Shown here: positions 42,716 to 55,689 of the stretch, piece after piece
Position numbering within the stretch: the stretch's first letter is position 1
Layout: each line of letters begins with the position of its first letter
Assembly: GCA_037783415.1 (NCBI GenBank)
Contig: JAZGTN010000006.1
Span: forward strand, 3,782,001 to 3,846,000
DNA: 64,000 nucleotides
Reading direction: 5' to 3'
Source of the DNA: Leptasterias polaris
Lineage: Eukaryota; Echinodermata; Asteroidea; Forcipulatida; Asteriidae
The notes under the pieces: generated by a model
What the model was told of the DNA's origin: nothing
Database searches by the model: none
What the model saw: the letters and a program-made list of their open reading frames with translations, nothing else
Made by a program: the position numbers and the translations under genes

Positions 42716-44373
42716 ATAAAAAAGTAGCTATAGGAAAAAAAAATGTACGAAATGATGACATAAAATATGAATCAAATTCACTCGATTTTTATTCATCCTT
42801 TTTTCATGTTCGGAAACGTATTCATTTTCCCATACCAAATTGTATTGACGGATAACGCGATGTGCTTGGTTTTAAATTTATAAAAACTGACGAGTGGGGG
42901 ATCTTGTCTCCCACATTGGCCACTAACTCATAATCATTATTCACAAATAATTAAAGTTGGTCATAAATAACAGCAATGTGACAATATTATGCAGTCCCAA
43001 TGATACTGAAGACGAATGTTCGGTTTATTTTGTTACTTCATAAAATGTCATATTTTAATGTGGTATGATGGTGAAGAGAGCATCTACATGACAAAATTGC
43101 CCGTGCGATCGACGCGCTCTCTTTTACGAAAATAAAGGTAAGACTAGAGCTAACAAAGTTAAATAAACCTTTTGTGGTATAATTTTAAACTTTGTTTTAT
43201 AAGTTTCCCATATTTCTTTCTCTAAAGTTTAGTAGCGAATTTGGTATATTATAGATGAACTCTCTCTCTCCCAACTGCTGTGCTTATTATTTCTCTTTTG
43301 TATTATTCTGTGTTAATGTTATATTTTGAGAAGAGTATAGTATGAAATAATTTTTGACTTGAATTGAATTGAAAAGAAGAAAAAAACAAAACTTTTTCAC
43401 AGGTCGACTGTTTTAATGTTTATTTAAGGGGGCCGTCCAAAGTATTCAACATTTTCACGGTTACCCATCAGTCAGTTTCTTGTGTGGTTTATTACTTGAT
43501 GATTATACAAAGAGTATCATCGGGGGAGGTGGGTCATAAGAGGTGTCAATGTTGATATTTAAATAATGTGTATCATTTTGAAAGAAAACAGTTTATAAGT
43601 ACTACTCGGGGGGGTGGGGGTAGGGGGTCCTCAAAAGTAGTACCTTCTGGAAGACTTGGAAATTGTTGAAAACTTTGGACTACAGGCGTATTCCAGGTTG
43701 TAAATGTTGGGATTTGGCACGGGGCAGGGGAAGGGGCGGAGATAGGTCAAGTATCGGACAATGCCTTGTTTGAAGTTTGACTGTTATTTTCAAGTAGAGG
43801 AAGTCGTTTTCACTTCAGTTCCCGTCGCAATCTTATTTTCTTTATTTATTTTTTATTTGTTTATTAATTAATTCTTCTTATTCTTCTTTTGCTTATATTT
43901 TTTATCATTATGTTTTATTTATCTATTTTTATATTAATATATATATATTTTTTGGGGGAGGTCTTTTAATAGAATAGAAAGGTGTTCTGTAAACGCTTCT
44001 AGAGGCTTATTTTAGTCTCTGTTTGGAACAGTCCTTTTGAAACGTTTAAGCTACCAAAACGCGACTGTCTGAATCTTGTTTTTAGTACGCATCTATGTAC
44101 GTGTTCGCAGGGGGGAAAATGTAATACGGACCTTTCCAGAAATTTGTGCAAATTTTACTCGGAATTTGGGGAGAATTGTGAGTATGAAATTATTATATTC
44201 TAGTTCGTGTAAGTAAATGAATTCGTTTTTTGTTTTACATAACCCAAACATAAACAAAAACAAAATGGATCAGTTGAAGTGCAATTGAAGTAGGTTTTGA
44301 AAAAATGTAATCATTTACCGGATTTGTCGAAAACTTTGAATACCTTAGATTAAATGTTCACACGAAAACAAGC
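42716..44373. other. non-coding, nothing recognised
   Basis: AT-rich. T-rich low complexity near 43840-43950. Confidence 0.5.
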
Positions 44374-44513
44374 ACCCAACTGAATGGGACATTGGAGCGG
44401 TACCCAACTGAATGGGACATTGGAGCGGTACCCAACTGAATGGGACATTGGAGCGGTACCCAACTGAATGGGACATTGAAGCGGTACCCAACTGAATGGG
44501 ACATTGGAGCGGT
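44374..44513. repeat. 28-bp minisatellite, 5 copies
   Basis: Five head-to-tail units starting ACCCAACTGAATGGGAC and ending GGAGCGGT. Only one substitution (GGAGCGG to GAAGCGG, copy 4) is visible. Confidence 0.95.
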
Positions 44514-44554
44514 AAAGGTGTAAGTCCACTGTAGGTTGGGTCATTGATTGGTTT

Positions 44555-44790
44555 TTGTCAACGTAATGCTGACTTAAAGGCAAAATCGTAAAGAAAGATA
44601 CAAGAGTCACGACGTTACAGGGGGTACCAACTGCATCTTTGGCCGCAGCATTCGTAAACAGACACCACGGAAATTTGAATTTTCAGTCACCCCTCAGAAA
44701 TACAGATTCATGCATGAATCGTTTCTCAGATTCAAATTTTGTGGGTGAAAAATTATCCAAACCATATTACTTTAGTAGAGAATCCTTTCT
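44555..44790. mobile_element. truncated relative of the MITE at 32221-32603
   Basis: CTTAAAGGCAAAATCG at the left and, internally, TCTCAGATTCAAATTTTG and CCAAACCATATTACTT follow the same order as in the fuller copy. The right terminus is not recognised. Confidence 0.45.
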
Positions 44791-44984
44791 CACAATAGTT
44801 TACACTATCAACAGCAGTACTTCTCACTAAGTAAGTTTTTTTTATGGCAATTAATTTGGGGAGTATTTACCAATCTATAACCAACCTGTATAAGCCGAGC
44901 GGGTTAAGACCTGCCAAAGCGCTATGATGTGACAATAGGTTACGGAGAATTTTCGTAGGACGGCATTAAATTGATACAGCAAAC

Positions 44985-45135
44985 TTAAGTGTTTCCCCAC
45001 TGTTTATATCACCTTCAAAGAAATTGTGCTGAACAAAGAGAAATGGACTATAGAGCGGGATTTAAACCTGTAACCTCCGGATTAATTTGCCGGCGCTCGA
45101 CTGAGCTATCTATCCCTGTTGGCGATCTCCCTATT
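44985..45135 (-). mobile_element. tRNA-derived SINE fragment
   Basis: Minus strand: GATAGCTCAGTCGAGCG (box A, about 45110) followed at tRNA spacing by GGTTTAAATCCCGCTC (box B, about 45060). A body continues to about 44985. The D-arm wording is close to genuine tRNAs, but acceptor pairing and anticodon arm are not intact. Confidence 0.65.
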
Positions 45136-45549
45136 TTGTCAATGTCTTTATTTGTATTATTTGTTATTTAAGATAGACATTAAGGGGGGCTGTTTAAAAT
45201 AATAAATTGTCCTTGCTGATGATTAACTGCTGTTTTTAGGCTTTGAGATTGAGAAAATCTTATTGCAGTGTAATTTCTATTGGATGCTGAACCGCTTTTA
45301 TGAAAGAGTATAGCATTTTTGTGCTTTCGAAATTGACACATGCTTTTGAAATTCTAACCAGTCACGGTTTGTTTAATTAAAGAGTTCAAGGTAAATGATC
45401 GTGCGCTAGTAATTTGACGACGGAGTAAAATATAAATGATATTCAGAAGAATTTAGTAATAACAAACTGACTTAATCGATTCTGCAGTACATGAGTTGGG
45501 TCGCTCTAAATGCGAACAAACGACATAGCAGCCAAAGAACATTCCATTG

Positions 45550-45765
45550 CTTTATGATATTGCGAAAACAAAAGTTAATTGCCTGACGTTTCGACCTAGA
45601 GGGTCTTTCTCAAAGGCTAAAGTTCCCCCCATTTTGTTTTTGCTTTCTAGAAAGACTTTGCTTAGGGGCCTATGTCGAAACTTCAGGCCAATAACTATGT
45701 TTTGCATTTACACCATAGGTCCTTTTAATTGGTAAGCAGTTTGCAACAGCTAATTATATTTTCTG
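45550..45765. repeat. inverted pair of GAAACGTC-type Penelope-like repeats
   Basis: On the plus strand TTGCCTGACGTTTCGACC, then GGTCTTTCTCAAAGGCTAAA (about 45578-45621). Shortly after comes the inverse order, AGAAAGACTTTGCTTAGG then GTCGAAACTTCAGGCC (45650-45690), running on to GCAACAGCTAATTA. The minus-strand half matches 27183-27303. Confidence 0.65.
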
Positions 45766-46135
45766 CTATATATGAAAATGTAAGCGGATTATTATGTCCA
45801 ATCAAATTGTCATCTGTGAGCAAATAATGTATTTCTTTCATTCTCTGTAAAAGATACTGAAGCGTAAATTATCGAAACTTAGAACAAATAATAGTACCTG
45901 GGGAGATGGACAGATGTGGGCGTCCTTCCCACACCTCGTTTAGCCCACCCCACTGATTGAAGAGCAACTTGCAACATAATCAACACAACGTCATATCAAA
46001 GGAAATATAATATATTTGTTTTTGCAGTGCTACAAATGTTACTTCGGCCCAGGTAGTTTGGGCCAGCACCATTGATTACAAAATATACAAAACGCGTTCA
46101 CTGTAGAAAAAACAATGATCTTTCTATCGTATTGC

Positions 46136-46322
46136 TGCTGAGTTGGTTGTTGTTGCTGTTGCTGTTGCTGCTGCTGCTGCTGCTGTTGCTGTTGTTGTTA
46201 CTGCCGCTGCTGTTGTTGTTGTTGTTGTTACTGCCGCTGCTGTTGTTGTTGTTGTTGTTACTGCTGCTGCTGCTGTTGTTGTTGTTTGTGTTGTTGTTGC
46301 TGTTGTTTGTGTTGTTGTTGTT
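46136..46322. repeat. (CTG/TTG)n trinucleotide tract
   Basis: About 187 bp of CTG and TTG units with two ACTGCCGCTGCTG interruptions that make a higher-order repeat of about 39 bp. All frames through it are open, giving poly-Leu, poly-Val/Ala or, on the other strand, poly-Asn/Ser. Nothing on either side indicates a protein-coding exon. Confidence 0.9.
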
Positions 46323-48699
46323 AATTTGGGTCGTTTTATGGGGGTTGGTGATCTTTAGCCCCATGGCGTATCTATATGCAAGACTTGACTCCCATTATAA
46401 ACCGTATGGAATTTCTAAGAGATGAAAAATTCACCATTTCATGCATTTCAGTTTAAAAATTTACCACAAAGAATTCAGGTGAATATTGAGTTTTCTTTTT
46501 CGGAAACATGAATTCAAACATGGAGAACAAGTGAAAATCAAAAGGAATGGTAAATAAATGTACTGAAGAACTGAAATTGAATTCAGGATAATTTGAAAGC
46601 ACTCGTAAACTCACATCGTTGGTCACATTATAAAATTAGTACATGTATTCACAGTCACACCTGAAGAGTGTCATTTTTAAGGAAGAAGAAAAAATGTTTT
46701 ATTCATCGTTTAGTTTTTGGGACAATTTATTCGGATTGGTTTTTGCAATCAGCTTGTGGTCCAAATCAACCACCCATCAAGTGGAACAACTTTTCTTTGC
46801 GTTTGTTCAGTAATTATTTTTCCTTTTCATATTCATTGATTAGGAGAATACAATAATATCGACTTAAAGGTAAGCACCATGGCTTTAGCTGTTATTATCA
46901 CTTTTAAAACCACAGTTTTAAATAGAGCAAACTATTTAGACTCATCATGTGAAGTTTTAGTCAGAACAGAAATGAAAAACATTGTTCATGGAACGGTCGT
47001 TGACATGTGAGTTTCTAAAATGTTGTAGTTTTTAGATAGCTTGTCTTAGTTTAAAATGAGCAAGAATTTGTTCAAATTTCTTGTGTTATCATTAATAACA
47101 AAGTTTTGAATGTGAATTCTACAATTATGTCAGTTTTGTTATTTTATGATTTATGAGAATTATACTGGAAAACTGTTAATGCGATCTCTTCCATATTATC
47201 TTTGTTTGAAAAGAAAAACCCAAACCAAAACACATACACACAAGAAACGTCCAAACCCCCAACACACCAAATAACAGACAATTACCCCAAACAAACGAAA
47301 AATACAAAACAAAAACAAAGTGTTCAATCTTTTCTTCTTTATTAGTGAAGTGCAGTCGTTTAATAATTTTTTTTAACAACGGTGTACTAAAAACAAACTT
47401 CTGACCATGTCAAGCAGTATACTTGCTTGTTTGAAAAAAAAAAATGTACATGAAGTTTTTTTCCAGATTGATACCAATCCATTTCCTTCCTGTAAAATAG
47501 CTTACCTGTCTCGTAGTTTTGCAAAGAAGTTGTTGCAGTGTGATTTGTTTACTCTCGTCAAAACAAGATTAAAGCCAAGACCATCAAATGTTATGGTTCA
47601 GGCCATTATTTCTTGCTTTAATCGAACTTCTAATGCGCAAAACTTATCTTGATTTCCATTGCAGTATCTCAAATCTCCAATCTCAATGAAACCGAGTGTC
47701 GTTATGATGATTGGCAGCCACGTGAGTGATCATGTGACTAATAAGACGGAACTACATTGCGACCGAGCAAAATTAGCATAAAGGCCTAGATTTCCTTGAC
47801 CCTCTTGCTCTTTGACCCCAGACATATCTATACGCCAGACTAAATTCCCACGAAACCCTTGAGAGAATGCACGCCAAGTTTATCACCAAGAATTGATGAA
47901 AGGGGAGGGCGAAGGGAAACATTGGTAACTGTTTCGTGACGAACATGTGAAGATGAAATTTACCTGTAAATAAATGTACAGAAGAGATCATTTATAAAGG
48001 TTCAAGATGACTTGCTCTTATTAGACGCTCTATTTTGTGTTCTGCCTAGTTCCTTTTCATGGGGCAGATAATCTGGTTCAACAAAACTTGTTCGAAGATA
48101 TTGTAATTTTACTAGGTGTTACCAAAACAAAGAGAGGTTAATATTTATACTATACTTATTGGAAATATATGTCAAACCTTTAATTCGTTTTAGTTTGCAA
48201 CAATTAAACTGTGTGAAGCGTGTCTAAAACGCACTGGCAGGCAAAGTGTAAGCATACCCAATATTTCTTGGACCAGATTCAACGAGCCACAATTTCGAGG
48301 TTGTTACATTATAGGCCTACCTTTATTTTAAAATCTTCTTAAAAACATAAAAATTAACTTCCACATCAGCGTTTTGCGCCCATGATTTCATCCACGTAAT
48401 TCATAAATGCCGCCCTCTCGTGTGGATTTGGTACAGAATAATTGTTGTCATGTCGATCCACTCCGAATTTGGGATCACACCGTAAACGTTGGGTCGCGTG
48501 CATGCAGAGGCAGCTCCACTAGTGACTGTGAACTCGTAATAATGGTATATACTTGAAAACCAGGCACTTCAAATTAATTTGAATCTCGTATATTTTGACC
48601 ACACTCTTTCCTAGCCACAACAATGTTTACAACCTCACTGGTCTTTTCTTATTCCCAACACCAGTAAGTGAAACCTACTCATTCTTTATCCAGCGAAAC
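46323..48699. other. non-coding, nothing recognised
   Basis: AT-rich unique sequence. No supported gene. Confidence 0.5.
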
Positions 48700-49450
48700 A
48701 TACTTCAAGATACTTTTTGTGTGGACTCATTTTCAGCGCATTTTGTTTAACGACAGCCTCGCTTTGGATGCTTCTCCTGGCATCTCTTAGCTGTCACTTT
48801 TTGTCCAGCTCGCCGGAGGGCCGAGGGGCCATTGACAGATCCGCCATGGAGCGGCTCTTCAAAGCACAAAGGGTTGTAATTATAGGCACTGGTGGGCGGA
48901 GCTATTCATTGCAATATCTCCGCTTGGAGCAATCACCCCGTGAATAATTCTTCTACCTGACTACTTTCTGGGTGATGAGCTGACGGTGAGCGACGGTAGG
49001 CGTTAAGGTGCACGTCTATTGACTTCCCCGTCGTCACGCTACGTTGCCCTCCTTACTCGGTGCTCCGTAGCCCTCGTCCGTCCGTACGTCCGTCCGTCCG
49101 GCCGGTTTGTACCGAGATCTAACCGTATTGCATCAGGCAGTCCATTGAGGGTGTCCTGCAAGCCTCACCGTACTCAACAAGGCATCGGCGATTATCAACG
49201 CTTTGCCCGTCTTGAGCATATACACTATACATGTCAAGCAGCTAGTTATGCTAGCCTTGGTGTCATCCGCTTATTATAACGGACACTTAATACGGAGGCA
49301 GTTCACCGGACACTTAAGGAAACAAACTGTTTTTAAATAGATTGTTGTACCTGACCAAACCAGAGACCACCTCAGGTTGCAACTGGTTTCTGCTCCTGGA
49401 CATGACCTCTCTGTTTGGGGTAAGTCTTTCAGTTTATTTCACTCCATATC
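48700..49450. promoter_or_regulatory. GC-richer unique block, candidate regulatory or exonic
   Basis: Contains CAGCTCGCCGGAGGGCCGAGG (48808) and the reiterated CCGTCCGTACGTCCGTCCGT (49077), and a possible donor TTTGGG|GTAAGT at about 49419. Frames of 76, 86 and 105 codons in this block encode nothing recognisable. It is distinct from the AT-rich DNA on both sides. Confidence 0.25.
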
Positions 49451-52400
49451 TCGCTTTGATTTTGAATCAACTTATCATTTGATACGACAAGCCGGTCATC
49501 CCAGGCCACTGCTCTCCGCTGCCGTGTTTCATCACATTTTGCCGGTGGCACGATTTACCTCTGAGTTGGTAAAAATGTGTCCACGTTTTCTTATTAAATC
49601 GCCGGCCGCAAGGCGTACATTTTACCGTCTGTATGTTCTCCCTCAGAACTCACTTATGATTTTTTTTTATGATCGCAGATCCATATGGTCGTAATTGAAA
49701 AAATTCATTTCTACACATTTTCGGTATGTCTTTTAGCCTTGGAAACACAAGGTATTAGTGCCGACAAACGGACCGACTGCTCTCAGTGCAAATTCATGGT
49801 TGCTGTTGCGACCGGTGACAGTCAGCCAATGCTACCGTCCAGACAACACATTTCACGGCAGCTTACTGTCTCCCGCATGGCCATGAACCAACACTCTGCA
49901 CTCACGCCTCAAAGCTTATTCTTCCCTCAAACGTCCCGAACAATTTCTTAAACAGATGTTGTGAAATGTTTCAACAAATTGATTTCCCCATAAATCGTAA
50001 TTTCATTTAAACCTTATGTGTAAGTATACTTTGTTTTTGAGGAATTGCGACGACGTGTTTTTGAAAATCAAATCATTTCGACTCGGCGGTGACATCAACA
50101 AAATAATTTGCGGGTTGGCGTTTGATCAACCGCTGTCAAATTTGTTCCAAACCGTTGTAACTCAGTCCTTAATTAGCTGGAATTATTACAGTTAGTCACA
50201 ATCTGTATTACAACAAAAACTCTTTCACTTACATCGGTAGTTGTCAAAGGTTTCAGGAATTCATTAATCCAAATTCAAGATGCATACAAATAAATTCATA
50301 CTTTGGGGCAACCCCTTTTACCTCGGTTTCAATTTATTTCTCAGATACAGTGAGTAGTTTTTCTCGTCCATTGTAATTTTCCCGGTGTAAGATGTTGATA
50401 AACCTTCAAATAAAATAAAAAGTGGATGAAAAATAAACGTGAATTCGAATCTCTTATTATATTGGTCCTGACTTTAGCAGATCTCGATGACTATTCAGAG
50501 TGGATCTAGATTGACAGGGTTATAATAGCATTGTCGATGTTAATAGTATGCAGTAGTCACTTAGTGTACACTCACTGGGTCAATCAAGTCATTGGTGAAT
50601 ACCGCAGCCAAGACGCTGGTCCTGTACGAACCCCTGTCTTCGTATACCTCGGTAAGCTTGAATAAACCCTCGGTACCCTGTAGCAAATAGTTATCTAGAA
50701 ACCATGTTTATGAAGCGCCTAAATCTTTAGGATTGGGTCACAGCCTTGTTTAACCCCGTTGACTTTTTGTTTTGCTGAGAGTTAAATCACCGAATATGCC
50801 AGTGTTTCTTCTTGATTTTAAATCTTCATTAAGGATGTACTTTTCCAGTGTCTGAACTGCGATTGACCGCATGAAAGCATGATCGTATCAAACCTTGATT
50901 TAAAAACACTCTTATCTGCAATGTTACAGAGTGCTGCGTTGACAGATTTCACCTGTTTGGCCGTCTTTGTTTAATATCATCTTTGTTTAATAAACTTATA
51001 AATAAAATAAATAAATACATACAAATAAAAACTTCAATATCTGTTGAATAATTACAAACGAAAGTATGTTTTGTTACCACAATTTCTTCCAAGATTCAAT
51101 CAAACAAACACACCCAAGTTGTGAAATAAAGCATACTTGCATCTTTTTCATTTGTCGATTATAAATCCCCCCGAATTATTAGTCTTTTGGGGGGAGGGAC
51201 TGGGGTGGCAGTGGAGGGAGGTGGTTTGTAGTTATTGAGAAGAATAGCTTTCAAGGATACTGTGATACTCTGGCCTTGCACAGAGGCTGATCTTAAACTA
51301 ACATAAAAAGGGATCGATACAGTGGTCACTGGTCAGCATTACGGATTTGTGCGACATCACTTTTGGGGGATACATTCATTTACTCCATGAATTCATAAAA
51401 CATTAAAACTAAACTGCAATCTGTTATCCTTAATATAAAAGGTTGCTGTATTTTTTTTTTCAAAAAGGGTATATGTCATTCCCTTAAATTCTTGGTAGAT
51501 TTTTTTTTTTATTTTTTTTTTTTTACAGACAACATTGTATGGTCATTTGTCGTTACCTTGCCAGTGAAATAAATTGTCTTATATTATCTTTTTCCTGAGG
51601 GACATAATTTGAACGGAACAATTTCGAAGAATTGTTGATGCTAGTACTAACACATCAAGTAAATTATAGGCATAAAAACTAGAATTTATATTTCTGTTTG
51701 CACCGATCCCGAAACTAGCATAATATGACATGTTTTGAGGTCTCAACAAATATGTATTATTATTTTAACAGCTATTTTTCGCTCATAGTTTTGAATGGCT
51801 CGCTCAGAAGGATTTAAGAACCTAGCTAATTATACATGCAGATCACTGTAACCCGAGAGGAGACATTTTTAAATTATGGCTGTCAGAATGTCTCAGTTTC
51901 ATTTCTCCCACTGATTTTGATTTGGTGAAGTGGCACAGTGCTTGTGCTCACTTCGGTGTGTGTGTGTGTGTTGTGTGTGTGTCACAACCTTTCGTATACC
52001 GAGTTGGCCTTCAGTCTAACCCGGCGGCCATGATGACGGAGAAGCGACAACAATTATTCTCTGTTTTCTTTTCGAAATGAATCTTTACCAAATGCCTGTG
52101 TTCCTTGAGGTTTGAGAGTGACGATCGAGGAAATTGTGTCTTTGTGTTGGTTCGTTCCCCCAAGTGCTGAATATTCTAATGAGATTGTTTTGAAGGGCAA
52201 GGGGAAACACGGACTGATTTTGGGAGAATTGAAGGATGAGGTCTTTATGAGTAATTAACACCGTCCCTGAACTTTGAGAACTTGGAATTTGAGAAGGTAT
52301 ATACCCAGTAATGATTGCAGAATGGTGCTGAGAAATACAAACATAACGGCTCTCTCTGCCATTGATGATTCTAAAACAATCATGAGAAGTGTGTGTGGAC

Positions 52401-54168
52401 GCAATTGGTGGAAATAAAGCCTTTTAGCTGAGTTGTGTGAGGACAAATCTTTTCAGGTGAACATTGATACAGACTTGAACATACTAGAAAGGAATAACAT
52501 TTGTGTGAGCTTTACTAATAGTGTATGCTTGGTTTTTAAGGTGATTATTTGCGATGAGAATGATACACTGTTTATTTGAGTGAGTTAACAGCAGTGTGAA
52601 CCTCTATTGATCTAGAAGTCACAACACAGTTTATACTTAAAACAGTTCCATGAAAACAGTGGTTAGATTTACAAGAAAACGGTTAGTTTTGTCATGATTC
52701 TATAATGCAAGGTGTATCTGCCTGAAGAAAAGATAACAAGATTCAAAACTCAAATTTTTCTCGATGATGACGGCTTTTCACACGCTCATTTCGTTCATGA
52801 CGAGTGCCAATTACTCAATTACAAACCAAACAGGCATTTTATTTCAAGCTCATTTTAGTAGAAAGTCTACGACATACTATTAAAATAGACTTCATGAATG
52901 TTTCTTATATGAATAACAAGGAAATATTATTGGAGAATAACTGATGGTTCGGAGTTAACAAAGCTTTTGCCACTTCTAGTTTCCGCAGAAAACAAAACGC
53001 CAATTCAATCAAAACTCAGCGTCATGATTAGGCATCTATTTTCGACACCAGAAACAAGTTTTTCTCGGGTCAAAGTTCGCTTGTATTGCTCTCACCCATA
53101 ACACACAATCATATATAATGTACACATCTATGAAATAAGGTATTGAAGTAAACAATTTTAAATGTGACGAAATGTGACGATGATAATGTTTCGTGTACAC
53201 TGCATTGGGTTTCAAATCAAGGTAGACTACACAAACCAATGACAACTCGTCATTAAGCATTTAGAAACTATGCCGGTAAAATTATGACACATTTGTGTCA
53301 CAAAATAAATTAACGAGTTGTAGAGCAAAAGCTTGTTTGGTAAAATATTGAGTACTGGTATTAATTTTCAGAGTTGTTATTTCCGCTTGAATTTCTGTCA
53401 AATGTGTGTTGACCCAGTCCCCCCCCCCTCGCCCCTGCTAGGGAAGAGAGATGCAAGAGCTATGTTTGAAAATGTACAACTGAACTGGATCATGTTTGTT
53501 TGAATGCTGGTGAATGTACTGGGTCAACGAATAGTCTGGTTTTATCCACAAGCTCGAGTTGTCGAATGTGCTCGTACGACAAACCGTGTCATATCTTTAA
53601 CATATTTTATGCACCGATGCGTTGGATCATTTTATTTCCCTTGCTAGAAAAAATAAATTGTCTTCATTCCTACAAATATTTGAACCCTGATAAAACATAA
53701 CTCGGTCATGTAACTTAAAACATGGATACATTATGTTTCTTTTAAATGATGATTATTTTGTTAAGTATATATTAATCTATTGGATGGCATTACCTCTTTT
53801 GAAATCACCTGATGGCTTTTTGTTAATGTTTTTATTGTTGTTATTATTATTTTCTTTACATAATCCTTATGTTTAAAACATGACACAAATTACCCGAAGA
53901 ACAACCGCATGAATGATGACCAAAAAGCTTCGCAATGTACTGTTCCAACATTAATATGTGCTAAGTGTATATAACATTAAAGACAGGCTACAATGGGGCA
54001 CATGGAAACCAAAGACATAATAAAGAGAGAAAACTTGAATCTGCTTGTGTATAGTCTTTATGGCAACAAAAATAACACTCTTTCAGCTTTTGCAATAACC
54101 CAGAAACGCTATACTCTATCCCTAATTTATTCAGCATTTTGTAATGATTTGACAGCATCTACATAACA
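49451..54168. other. long AT-rich interval without a gene
   Basis: No exon, LINE or foldback stands out. Low complexity: T-rich run at about 51449-51526 and GT-rich at 51955-51981. Confidence 0.5.
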
Positions 54169-54621
54169 TTGATGTACCTCGCTCGATTCAGAAGGCACAT
54201 CACGTCTTCGGAACATCAGATTTCATGTTTCACGGGAGAGGGAGGAACGACGAAAAGTAGGACGCGTTTTGTTAAAAGAGCGTTTGTTTGCGCTCGTGTA
54301 CGCCACCCGATCACGCTGGGGTTGAGAAACACTGTGGTCAGACGTTGGGACACATCTGTGACTGGTTCAGCCGGAACTGTGCCAAGTATTATTCCAGATC
54401 TCAGCGGCACTGAGAGAAGCAAGAGTAGATCAGGCGATGTTCTCATTTTGTTGACACCGCAGTACAAGCCAACTCCTTCAAGAGCCAGTGTAAAAACACA
54501 GTCGAATAATGTCACAATAGGCCCTAAAATCGCTCGGATATTTGATACTTTGTCTTCGCAATTTATAATGGGATCACGTTTTTCAGATAATTTATATCAA
54601 TTGTGGAACAGTCTATCATAA
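54169..54621 (+). CDS. 150-codon open frame, doubtful
   Basis: One of the longer uninterrupted frames outside the zinc-finger gene. The peptide is basic in its first half and Ser/Thr-rich later, with no signal peptide, membrane segment or known domain. A 99-codon frame overlaps on the other strand, so the openness may reflect base composition. I found no supporting splice sites or promoter. It may be conserved non-coding DNA or an unannotated exon. Confidence 0.15.
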   Translation: MMYLARFRRHITSSEHQISCFTGEGGTTKSRTRFVKRAFVCARVRHPITLGLRNTVVRRWDTSVTGSAGTVPSIIPDLSGTERSKSRSGDVLILLTPQYKPTPSRASVKTQSNNVTIGPKIARIFDTLSSQFIMGSRFSDNLYQLWNSLS

Positions 54622-54858
54622 TTTGTGCTGCATATAATATGCACTATCATCCAATGTATGCGTAATATTGTATTGAATACGGAGGATCAGCGCTCAGATT
54701 GTTACAAAGCATCTAAGACAGAAGTAATATATGATGGGGGTAAAATGCCAAGAGGAGAAAATTATTCTAAATTTATTTCAAAAACTAAAAAAAACATGTT
54801 TTTGCCAGGAACGTCTGCTCTGAAAATTAAAATTGCTTTTCATCGTCACTTCATTTTA

Positions 54859-55062
54859 GAAAAAGAAGAAGAAAAGAAGAAGAAAACGAAGATGAAGACT
54901 TTTGACTTTTCAATTGTCTAAACAATATGAAGGAGAAGGGAAAACAAACAAAAACTAAAAACAACAAACAAACAAAGAAACAAACAAACAAACGATCAAA
55001 TAAAAAACACACCATAAAAACAAAACAAAAACCCAAACAAACAAGTAAAACAAAAATAAATT
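54859..55062. repeat. GAA-rich then CAAA-rich low complexity
   Basis: A purine tract of GAA units (54859-54898) is followed by CAAA/CAAAC repeats (54940-55062). Confidence 0.85.
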
Positions 55063-55689
55063 CCACGTAATCTGATGTAAATATCCGATGTGGATGTCTG
55101 TGTGTATTTTGCCGTTTTGATTCCATCGTATACAAGACCTGTATTTGTAGATTTTTCAGTTAAAGTACATGCTGCCTTCAAAAAAATGGAAAACATCCGA
55201 TGACAGATGTAATTTTGTTCAGAGTTTGATTCCATAAGATTCATCAAGACACTCAGTGTTTTTGATGTATTTGAAGGCACACTCAAGGGTAAAGATGTCA
55301 TGATGGGACGAAACGACGAAGTCATTATAGTTGGGGGTTACGATTTCCCCTAAATAAAAAGGAAAGTAATCACAAATTCTGTCTTTTTATCGGTCAGAGA
55401 AGATTCTGTTTTTGTTTCTGTCAATGACATGTCGTTTACCTTGAAAATGTAAAACGTTATAAACAAAGAATGTATCGGGTGAATTGTTTCAGATTGACTT
55501 AATGTGTACCTTGCCCCGGAACTTTTCCCCATTCATCCAACATCTGTCTGTGTTGTTTTGTTTGTTTTACAAGCGTTATGCAACTATTTGGTTAAGCTTT
55601 ATAGTCTGCTTGCCACAGATTAGGGTCAAATTTTAAAATTTCCTGACTCAGACAACCTAATTCTTCCATTATTTCTCCCCTGCCTCGCC

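Noticed and set aside
46072..46425. Poly-Leu, poly-Val/Ala and poly-Asn/Ser proteins
   Set aside because: Products of the (CTG/TTG)n tract; frames are open only because the repeat lacks stops.
48717..48947. 76-codon frame with a hydrophobic start resembling a signal peptide
   Set aside because: No cleavage context, no homology recognised and no splice partner; the hydrophobic stretch fits chance T-rich sequence.
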